From positions 172,593 through 236,592 of the forward strand of contig NZ_JASBRH010000006.1 in the NCBI RefSeq assembly GCF_029961155.1: a stretch of 64,000 nucleotides of DNA, given 5' to 3'. Numbering within the stretch: position 1 is the stretch's first letter; the number at the start of each line of letters is the position of its first letter. Source of the stretch: Pontibacterium granulatum. GTDB taxonomy: Bacteria > Pseudomonadota > Gammaproteobacteria > Pseudomonadales > Balneatricaceae. Positions 57,562 to 64,000 of the stretch are shown here, piece by piece. Made by a program: the position numbers and the translations under genes. The notes under the pieces were generated by a model. It was not told the DNA's origin. It saw only the letters and a program-made list of their open reading frames with translations, and did not search any database.

Positions 57562-57868
57562 CTATGCAGCCTGAATCTGTTCTTTCAACACGATTTCGGG
57601 CTGCCTGAACCCGAGGCATTTGCGAGGCTTCAGATTTAACTGTTTTTCTGCCTGGCGAACATCCTTGTCCGGGATCGTACGCTCCTTGGCTACTGTTGCA
57701 TTTCAACTCCCGGTAGATTGTCGAACGAAGAACCTCAGCTGCTCTGGCAATCGCTGTCGCCGAACCTCCCTGCGCAAGGAAAGCCGATATCTGGTATCGT
57801 TTCCCCTCGGTCAACTGCTGATAACTTATGGTGACACGTCTTTTACTTTGGCGAGCGGAAGCGTACCA
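57562..57868 (-). pseudogene. IS30-family transposase remnant with internal deletion
   Basis: On the minus strand the frame open from 57868 reads YQQLTEGKRYQISAFLAQGG, SATAIARAAEVLRSTIYREL and GAYDPG, the N-terminal helix-turn-helix region of IS30 transposases, but with no ATG before it. After GAYDP the reading shifts by one base: the next frame reads QAEKQLNLKPRKCLGFRQPE and stops at 57562, which is the C-terminal end of such transposases (their N-x-x-PRKCLG block). The catalytic DDE core is missing. So about 50 N-terminal and 35 C-terminal residues were joined out of frame by a deletion. It cannot be active. Confidence 0.75.
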
Positions 57869-57927
57869 CTAATCAGCAGTCGCACTTATTTATTTAAATC
57901 ACCGCTGGTCGATGATGACCTTCAGGG

Positions 57928-57955
57928 TTGAGTTCATGTAGTAATCGTCTATTAC
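57928..57955 (+). promoter_or_regulatory. Candidate promoter and operator of the three-gene defence-type operon
   Basis: TTGAGT (57928-57933), a 16-bp spacer, then TATTAC (57950-57955), about 85 bp before the first start codon. The -10 lies inside a small palindrome, AGTAAT-CGTCT-ATTACT, that could bind a repressor. No regulator gene is seen in the operon. Confidence 0.4.
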
Positions 57956-58041
57956 TGCTAGCTAGGTTTTAATCTCGTAATGCAACAGACAGCCATTGGA
58001 ACTGGTTGGTATGTCGGTGTAATGAAGCAAAGGATTTCTTT

Positions 58042-59949
58042 ATGATCAGAAGGTTCCGGCTGGAGCAGAAGTCTCATTACGAGAGGCGGGTAATTGCTCA
58101 GCGCTTGTCGGACATGCTTGATAAGTTCCTTGACGGACGGTGCGCTCCACTCGCGATCGGAGCTGAAAAGGGCGGTATCGAAGAGTGGGATGACGTGGTC
58201 ATCCTCCACTCCCCAGACTCCTTTGAGCATCTGCAGGTCAAACGCCAAACCAGCGATTTCTGCACCAAGAATCCAGATAAGACAAAACAACAGGTCAAGG
58301 CATCCAAGGGTAAATCTGCCGGCACTGAGCCCGCTGGCTCAGTCATAGACTCGGCATTTGCCAGCCTCGCTAGGCACGGTGGCTTGGGCACTTTCGATTC
58401 CCTCCCGGATCGTCAGTTTCAGCTGACCCTAGTCGGTGCGAACCTAAAGATAAAAAAAGACCTGACCGTCGACCATTTGGATGCCTTGTGCAAGCTGTGC
58501 CGCCAAGACGGACTTGACTTGGACGAACTTGCCAATCGCAAGGACGGCCCCACCGAACGAACCTACCTTTGGCTCACGACCTGGTGTGGGTTCAAAGATT
58601 GGAAGCACATCAGGGACACCTTGCGTCGCGTCACCATAGTCTGCGTAGGCAACGATGCGACCCTAGAGCAACGCTCCGTTGAATCTCTCGGCCGGCACTT
58701 TACCGATCCGAAACGGACGCTTGAACGCCTAATAACGTACATCACTGGCGAGACATCTGACGTGTCAGCTTTGGACTGCCATGCGGTAGTCCGAGAACTC
58801 AAGGACGAGCTTCGCCCAGATATTGAAACCTGGGCTCAGTATCGTTTAGGCGACGAAGTTCTGCCGGCTGGCAGATCATGGTCTTTCGCAGGGACTCATG
58901 ATCTTGGTGGGGCGGCTCCCGGATCTGCGCAGGGGGTTGTGGAACACATGTGGAGTAGTGAACCTGGAGCCCGGAAGCTAAGGATATACGCCCCATACAC
59001 GCCCTCCACCGGAGCAAATCTCACTCTTCCAATAGCAATACTGCGCATGGCTTTACACCTGCCTAATGGCAGTCAGAGTCTGATGCTAGGCGAATCAACG
59101 TGGCGCAGTAACGTCAGCCATGAAGTCGGGTACACGCTCGGTTGCGCAGAGAACGACCTAAACAACCTCCCGTGGCTCGAAAACTCTGAACGGCTCGCGT
59201 GCGCGCTGGATCGTGAATTTAAGACACTAGGCGAGACGCGAGCCGAAGCTGATGCGCTCGCAAGCGCCATGGACAACTTAGTGTGGCAGGGGCTTATTCA
59301 AGGTGTTTCTAAAAAGCTTGCCGCCATTACAGATCATGCCCTTGCTGGTGCCATGGAAGCAGTTTGGCTGGAATGGTTGGACGGGTTCGCCAAGAATCCC
59401 GAGAGCCGCCGAAAATTTCTGGATCAGCTTCTGTACCCGGAAACGGAAGGGAAAAATGCGAAGCACGCACTTCGCCTTGGTCCTCGCACTTTGGATCTGT
59501 TAGTCACCGCAGTTGAAACCCTGTTGCTGGTTGCGGTGGGGGTCGGTGGAAACGGCAGCGGCTGGGCATCTTTCCCGGATTGTGGGGAGGTGTTGAGCAT
59601 CGCGCTTAAGTACTGGTCTGGCCCCGCTGGCCCCGATGCTGAAGTCCGTGAGCTGTCTGACGACCCTTTGATGACTGTTATCGGCCCCTCTCCTGCCCCG
59701 GTCGTGATCCTTTCAGGAGTGAGTGCCTCCCCCTCAGAGCTATTGGACATAGGAATGGCTGATGACGCCGATACGGCTACTAGTATGGCAGCCGAGCGCC
59801 AGCCGCACCTTCTCGTAACTAGATCTGGGGCGTTTCGTCATCTGCGTAAGGGCACTCTGGCCACTGTGCAACAGTACTTCACCAAACAATGGCAAAATCG
59901 ACTGTCCGCCCGCCAGTCAGCCATCGAAATGAACGCGAAAGGAATCTGA
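58042..59949 (+). CDS. Nuclease-like effector of an ABC-three-component / Lamassu-type system
   Basis: 635 residues from the ATG at 58042, with AAAGGA seven bases before it; the frame further up starts only at TTG. The N-terminal 70 residues contain EEWDDVVILHSPDSFEHLQVKRQ: Asp50/Asp51 followed by Gln65-Val-Lys67, the D...Q-x-K pattern of the DUF4297/Cap4-type restriction-endonuclease fold. Cys/Lys-rich segments follow (FCTKNPDKTKQQVKASKGKS). The remaining 400 residues are unassigned; a hydrophobic stretch (LLVTAVETLLLVAVGVGG) lies near 483-503. It ends one base before the next gene. Together with the small middle gene and the SMC-like gene it gives the LmuA/DdmA position of Lamassu-like systems. 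The nuclease role is inferred from the motif; DNA cleavage on sensing foreign DNA is the known behaviour of relatives. Confidence 0.75.
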   Translation: MIRRFRLEQKSHYERRVIAQRLSDMLDKFLDGRCAPLAIGAEKGGIEEWDDVVILHSPDSFEHLQVKRQTSDFCTKNPDKTKQQVKASKGKSAGTEPAGSVIDSAFASLARHGGLGTFDSLPDRQFQLTLVGANLKIKKDLTVDHLDALCKLCRQDGLDLDELANRKDGPTERTYLWLTTWCGFKDWKHIRDTLRRVTIVCVGNDATLEQRSVESLGRHFTDPKRTLERLITYITGETSDVSALDCHAVVRELKDELRPDIETWAQYRLGDEVLPAGRSWSFAGTHDLGGAAPGSAQGVVEHMWSSEPGARKLRIYAPYTPSTGANLTLPIAILRMALHLPNGSQSLMLGESTWRSNVSHEVGYTLGCAENDLNNLPWLENSERLACALDREFKTLGETRAEADALASAMDNLVWQGLIQGVSKKLAAITDHALAGAMEAVWLEWLDGFAKNPESRRKFLDQLLYPETEGKNAKHALRLGPRTLDLLVTAVETLLLVAVGVGGNGSGWASFPDCGEVLSIALKYWSGPAGPDAEVRELSDDPLMTVIGPSPAPVVILSGVSASPSELLDIGMADDADTATSMAAERQPHLLVTRSGAFRHLRKGTLATVQQYFTKQWQNRLSARQSAIEMNAKGI

Positions 59950-59950
59950 A

Positions 59951-60550
59951 ATGCTAACAATCCCTGACATGGCTGCAGCAATCGAGAAGCGCGCTGAAGG
60001 TCGTTATGAAGTTGCCATATCCAATATGTTTGAATTGGTATCACCATCAACTGAGATCGACTCTACTGTGCTACGACTCAAGCGAGTTAATCAGGGAGGT
60101 GCGGGCTGGCGCACCGTGTTGATCGCAGCTTTTCCCTTCGATTTAGCAAAAATCCAGATCGCCTTTCGGTGGGCGGCGGATGTCCGTGACTTGCTAGAAG
60201 AGCCGCAAACGGCGGACCTCTACATGTTCATGGCCATCGAAGGCATTACGTCAGAAGACGCGGCTCGCCTCGAGGCGGATGATCGCTTCTGCAGAAAGAT
60301 AGTGGTCAGAGAGCAGGAAGATGTCGACTCTTTTCTAGACCGGGGCTTTTTAGCCACTCTTTCGCCCTCGGGCAGCACAGACACCATCAGCGATCCACTA
60401 TTAGCGTCTTTGGGCTCAATGGTCCAGGTGCATTCATGGGTGGAGCCGCACTTGGACACGTGGCGAGAATTGCTTCTGTCTGGAAGGCCAGGTGGTGATA
60501 TCGCTGAAGCCCTGAAGGTTACGGCATATGGTGACGAGGACTCCCAATGA
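59951..60550 (+). CDS. Middle component of an ABC-three-component system
   Basis: 199 residues. The start follows the first gene by one base, with GGAATCTGAA before it, and the end overlaps the ATPase gene by ATGA, so all three are co-translated. No enzyme motif is seen. The size, position and a hydrophobic beta core (WRTVLIAAFPFDLAKIQIAF, TADLYMFMAIEGI) fit the middle component (LmuC/DdmB position) of such systems, which bridges ATPase and effector. It is identified mainly by context. Confidence 0.65.
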   Translation: MLTIPDMAAAIEKRAEGRYEVAISNMFELVSPSTEIDSTVLRLKRVNQGGAGWRTVLIAAFPFDLAKIQIAFRWAADVRDLLEEPQTADLYMFMAIEGITSEDAARLEADDRFCRKIVVREQEDVDSFLDRGFLATLSPSGSTDTISDPLLASLGSMVQVHSWVEPHLDTWRELLLSGRPGGDIAEALKVTAYGDEDSQ

Positions 60551-63500
60551 AACATCTCAAGTCCATTACGCTTTCCAACATACGCAGGTTTGGCGCCGAC
60601 ACCACGATTGAGCTTAGCCGCGGTGCAACCATTCTCCTAGCCCCCAATGGCACTGGAAAAACGTCTTTCTTTGAAGCCATCGAGTTCGGCCTCACTGGTA
60701 AGATTTCCCGACTTGGCGAGAATCTTTCTCCAATCATTCGAGATACTGAAACCACAGCTCAAGTGAGGCTGGATTTCGGTGACGTGCAAGCCTCTTCTCA
60801 AGTGAACAACACCGGTAACATTGAGAGAACGGGTGACTTAAGCCCTCTTTTTCCGGAGACAGACCCTGAGGACATTCCGTTTCTGCTTAGGCTTACCCAT
60901 CTACTTGATCAGCGTGAGGGGGAATGGCTGGTAAAAGCAGACGCCAAAGTTGCAGGCTCTCAATTGGCACGGTTGCCGGTTGGCAAAGATGGCACTCAGG
61001 TGAATTCTGCTCTTGGTGGCATTCGTCGCGCACTCAAAGATCAACTGAAACAAGCCCAGGAAGCAATCGATAAGCTTGAAGAAGAGTTTGGGGAATGGCA
61101 GGCCTTGAGCCGTGATCGGGATCTAGCAGCTGCTCAGCCTCAAGAGTCGCTTCGTAGCAAAGAGCACATCGCTGACTCCATTTCGGACATTGCACGCCAG
61201 ACGCAATGCTTCGAACAGTTGCCCGCAGGCCTACTGATGCCTTCGTTGGGCCAGAATGGCTTGGAAACTTTGCACGATGCGTTGGAACAGTTGGTAAAAG
61301 CCAAGCTAGACCGGCTTCGTAATAAGATCACGGCGCTAGCTGAAGTTGACGGTCTCATAAGCCAATTCGTTACTGAGCAAGCACGTTCGGAGCAGCTTGG
61401 TAACGAACTTATCACTGTTACGCAAGAGCTTGTGCAGAAGAAAGAGGAGCGCGCCCTAGTAGCTGCCCGTCATGAGAGGCTCCAACTGGAGTTGGTCACT
61501 GCAGAAGGTGAGCGTGATACCATCGCTCAGCATCTCAAGCGATACGCAGATGAGACCCTAGCCAAAGAGACCGTCGATCAACGAAAGCAGCTACTGGAGA
61601 CCGCGGAAAAGACATTAAACAGTGCCGAGTCTCAGGCATCCCTCTTGCGTCGCGAGCATGAACGCAACGAGCAGCTCTGCATCCAACATGACCTCATCGA
61701 CAGAGAACGCAAGGCGTTGCTACAAGTAGACGCTGACCTTCTCACTGCGCATCAACTCTTGGAGAGCTGGGAGCAGACGCTTCAGCACGTTGCGGCTGTC
61801 AAGGGCTATATCAGTGAAGAAGAGGCACGAGAGAATGCCCTTCAAGAGCAACTTCGAGCCGCGGTTTCGTCAAAGGTCTCCGCTGAAGTAGAGGAGCATG
61901 CAGCTAGGAGCAATCACGAGACTTTGGCCTCGGCCGCTGATTCCATACGGCAAGCCGTGGCGTCTATCGCGGCCCACCTACCAAGCGAGCGCGGTGACTG
62001 CCCCTTATGTGGTGAAAATCATGGTGCAGAAGGCCTTCATAAACGTGTTGCTAAGGCTCTAGAGGCTATCGACCCTAACGTTGTCGAAGCCGAACGACGC
62101 GTCAAGAAAGCAATTGATGCTTTGCGTGAATGCATAGAGGCGGTCACACACACCGAAGCAGAATTGAGAGCATGCAAAGATAGAATTGTTGAGCTGGAAG
62201 TCCAGCAAGAACACCTCGGGGCGGTCATAGAAGATCTTAGAACCAATGCTCTGCTCAATGCCGATACGGTACCGCTCGCGAAAGAGTCAATCCGACACCG
62301 AGAAGAAGCAAATGCTTCGGCCAAACTTCAGCTCGACGAGAAGCAGCGCAATCTTGCGCGCCCTCTAGCCCACGATGTCTTTGATCAGGCCAAAAACGCC
62401 TACGATTCGGCTGTTCGCGAATTGGACTCCGCACGGCAGGGACGATCAGAGGCCAGCAGCATGCTAAAGCAGGCGACCGCGGCATTGGACGCAATCATTT
62501 CAGACGCTTCGCCAGCACAAACGCTTGAAGAATTATCCTTGGCGCAAAAACAAAATGCCACTCAGGTCGCAAACCTGAGCGCCAAGGTGCTCGCCGAGCA
62601 ATCAGCCTTAGATCGGCAGCTGGTTCAACTGAACGGCGTGACGAATAGGGTATCTGTCCTGGAAACACAACTATCGGATGCGCAATCTCGACTTGCTACT
62701 GTCCGAGCTTCTTGGCGCCAGTTATCGTTCGACGGCGATCCGACTGCCGAGGTGGCGAGCAGTCGAGAGGATCAGTTGCAGTCCTCAGTCTCCGAACTGA
62801 CTCGATACTCAGAAACACTACAAACTATCAAAGTCGAGATTGGTGCCTGGAGAAAATTGGAGCAGGCGCGCTTTGTTCAGAGCCTCCTAGATCGTCGGCG
62901 CGGTGAGTTGTCGGAGGATGAATTCGCCACTAATCTTCGTCAGCGAGTAGATAAAGAACAATCAAGCCAACAGCGTCTATTGCTGCTATGCAATGCAATG
63001 GATACTCTCAGTAAGCATCTATCCACCGAAATTGCTAATGTTCAAAAGCACGTGCTCGCCGTAGTTCCGCGGTGGCAGGCGCTCTTGAAGCAAATAGTTA
63101 GAGAGCAACGCTTTACTGGGACAAATCTGGATTTTCGCAGCGCATATAGAAAGGAACGCGCTGAAGTATCCGCACCGCTGCATGGGGAGTTAGTCCCGGT
63201 ACCGACGATAGCCAGTGAGGCTCAGCTGACGGATTTGCAACTCACCTTCCTGTTGTCAATGGCACTAGATCATCAGTGGTCTTCTTGGCGCGGCTTGCTT
63301 CTGGACGATCCAACCCAGCACCATGACTTGGTACACGCAGCCTCTGTATTCGATGTGCTTCGAGATTATATCGTTGATCATGGATTTCAGGTCGTAATTG
63401 CAACCCATGACGCCCTTCAAGCTCGTTACTTCATGCGTAAGCTACAAAACGATGGAATCGAAGCTCGCATATGGTCACTTACCCCAACCTCTGATGGTGT

Positions 63501-63555
63501 TACTGCCTCAGAAAACCCATGGGCGAGTAGACGTCAGATTATGGCTGAGCAGTAA
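60547..63555 (+). CDS. SMC/Rad50-like ATPase with zinc hook
   Basis: 1002 residues. The N-terminus KSITLSNIRRFGADTTIELS leads to Walker A in LLAPNGTGKTSFFEAIEFGL (about residues 31-50). Two long coiled-coil arms, rich in Glu, Gln, Leu and Ala, flank a zinc hook CPLCGENHG near 485, as in Rad50. The C-terminal lobe has Walker B WRGLLLDDPTQHHDL near 917 and the H-loop VVIATHDALQARYF. The place of the signature motif holds LTDLQLTFLLSMALD rather than LSGG, a divergent form. The usual acidic pair is Asp-Asp. Such ATPases clamp DNA ends or unusual DNA and gate the effector. It matches the LmuB/DdmC position of Lamassu and the ATPase of ABC-three-component systems. Leu and Arg codon choice is more mixed than in the core genes. 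Confidence 0.85.
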   Translation: MKHLKSITLSNIRRFGADTTIELSRGATILLAPNGTGKTSFFEAIEFGLTGKISRLGENLSPIIRDTETTAQVRLDFGDVQASSQVNNTGNIERTGDLSPLFPETDPEDIPFLLRLTHLLDQREGEWLVKADAKVAGSQLARLPVGKDGTQVNSALGGIRRALKDQLKQAQEAIDKLEEEFGEWQALSRDRDLAAAQPQESLRSKEHIADSISDIARQTQCFEQLPAGLLMPSLGQNGLETLHDALEQLVKAKLDRLRNKITALAEVDGLISQFVTEQARSEQLGNELITVTQELVQKKEERALVAARHERLQLELVTAEGERDTIAQHLKRYADETLAKETVDQRKQLLETAEKTLNSAESQASLLRREHERNEQLCIQHDLIDRERKALLQVDADLLTAHQLLESWEQTLQHVAAVKGYISEEEARENALQEQLRAAVSSKVSAEVEEHAARSNHETLASAADSIRQAVASIAAHLPSERGDCPLCGENHGAEGLHKRVAKALEAIDPNVVEAERRVKKAIDALRECIEAVTHTEAELRACKDRIVELEVQQEHLGAVIEDLRTNALLNADTVPLAKESIRHREEANASAKLQLDEKQRNLARPLAHDVFDQAKNAYDSAVRELDSARQGRSEASSMLKQATAALDAIISDASPAQTLEELSLAQKQNATQVANLSAKVLAEQSALDRQLVQLNGVTNRVSVLETQLSDAQSRLATVRASWRQLSFDGDPTAEVASSREDQLQSSVSELTRYSETLQTIKVEIGAWRKLEQARFVQSLLDRRRGELSEDEFATNLRQRVDKEQSSQQRLLLLCNAMDTLSKHLSTEIANVQKHVLAVVPRWQALLKQIVREQRFTGTNLDFRSAYRKERAEVSAPLHGELVPVPTIASEAQLTDLQLTFLLSMALDHQWSSWRGLLLDDPTQHHDLVHAASVFDVLRDYIVDHGFQVVIATHDALQARYFMRKLQNDGIEARIWSLTPTSDGVTASENPWASRRQIMAEQ

Positions 63556-63907
63556 AAATGATGGGTTAACGAAAATAGTTTATTAGGTGATTGATTTAAA
63601 ATGCTTTTGGTAAAATTAAAAGCTTAGGCTTTCACTGAGCGAAGGGTAGTTGTATGTAGTTTGGATCAAAATAATTCCAAGCGCTCGCGGTGCTCTTCGA
63701 GGATGTATATTTTTCTTGTGAATCACGTCAATACTGCAAAGTAGAGGAGCAGGTAAGATCAATCTGAAGACACCCTTGTTGGAGACAGTTCCGTCTGTCT
63801 TGCTATGGCACATCTATTAGGGGTGATCAAGTACGCTAAGAATGATCATGCTGCGCTCCTTGCATGTAGATTTAACTTTATTGAAGCACAATCCAAGCCA
63901 TAAGAAT
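63556..63907. other. AT-rich region between the ATPase gene and an IS3 end
   Basis: About 350 bp with no convincing gene. Near its end, TTTAACTTTATTGAAGCACA (63871-63890) resembles one unit of the trmB-side direct repeats in inverted orientation (TTAACNACTTTATTG, then AGCACA opposite TGTGCT). It may be a worn right end of the insertion, but there is only one unit and no matching target duplication (CAGGC at the left, ATCCA at the right). Confidence 0.35.
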
Positions 63908-64000
63908 TGTAGTGGTTCAATGAACCCGGACACCAATTTAGGTGGTAAAGTCACCACCGTAGGAAGAGGTGTCCAATGGCAAGACAACGTCGATCATTTT
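63908..64000 (+). mobile_element. Left end of an IS3-family element, cut by window
   Basis: Starting near TGTAGTGGTTCAATGAACC (63908) the sequence continues through GGACACC to a transposase-type start, typical of an IS3-family left end. The element goes on beyond the window. The exact terminal base is not certain. Confidence 0.6.
63976..64000 (+). CDS. Start of an IS3-family transposase OrfA (3' part outside window)
   Basis: ATG at 63976 with AGAGGT six bases before it. The visible residues MARQRRSF match the common start of IS3-family OrfA proteins (MxRQRRSFSxEFK). Only eight codons are in view. Confidence 0.6.

Noticed and set aside
63616..63813. 65-codon minus-strand frame near the right end
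   Set aside because: No ribosome site, odd composition, and no likeness to a known protein; taken as chance.

Overview
The window is a chromosomal segment of a Gram-negative gammaproteobacterium. Gene order (mutY-yggX next to tRNA-Phe, hisB-hisH-hisF, hemB-ppk, oxyR-recG, coaD-ferredoxin, rsmD-ftsY-ftsE-ftsX-rpoH, thiS-thiG-trmB) is Pseudomonas-like, and the orphan MshQ-like protein and overall style suggest a marine relative such as the Oceanospirillales. The genus is an inference. HemB is of the aspartate (Mg-type) form seen in pseudomonads.

Layout. (1) 1-12.3 kb, left of tRNA-Phe, all minus strand apart from a cut gene end at 1-270: a small secreted protein, a secreted caspase-fold (C14) protease with a C-terminal DUF4384-like region, and a 3011-residue exported protein running ankyrin repeats - TPR-like helices - YD-like beta repeats - WD/two-component-type propeller - CHAT protease. 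Two caspase-clan proteases side by side, both with signal peptides, form an unusual and possibly undescribed extracytoplasmic proteolytic system. (2) 12.4-18.5 kb: tRNA-Phe with a near-consensus promoter, asmA-mutY-yggX, then hisB-hisH-hisF, in which hisA is missing from its usual place. (3) 18.5-27.8 kb: an RND efflux pair, a small unknown gene, a three-gene operon (PhnD-like periplasmic binding protein, membrane GGDEF-EAL protein, outer membrane barrel) and elbB. (4) 28-31.3 kb: hemB-ppk behind a likely PhoB box. (5) 31.7-34.7 kb: a polar amino acid ABC importer. (6) 34.8-39.4 kb: a structured intergenic element, an epimerase-like gene, oxyR, recG and a DUF501 gene. (7) 39.5-44.5 kb: a 1670-residue MshQ-like exported protein without any other MSHA pilus gene. 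(8) 44.6-50.3 kb: LuxR-type regulator, ferredoxin, coaD, M48 lipoprotein protease, TetR regulator, rsmD, degenerate M16 protein. (9) 50.5-57.1 kb: ftsY-ftsE-ftsX-rpoH, DUF423, thiS-thiG, trmB.

(10) 57.1-64 kb is an accessory insertion directly behind trmB. It opens with four 20-bp tandem direct repeats that resemble the transposase-binding arrays of Tn7/Tn402-like element ends, then an IS30 scar, then a compact three-gene operon: a nuclease-like protein with a DUF4297/Cap4-type Q-x-K motif, a small middle protein, and an SMC/Rad50-like ATPase with a zinc hook. This is the composition of the ABC-three-component / Lamassu (DdmABC-like) anti-phage and anti-plasmid systems. The window ends inside an IS3-family element.

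The core genes are intact and ordinary. The two regions worth most attention are the CHAT-caspase cluster at the left end and the defence-type operon at the right end. All functional calls come from reading motifs in the translated sequence; no database search was run.
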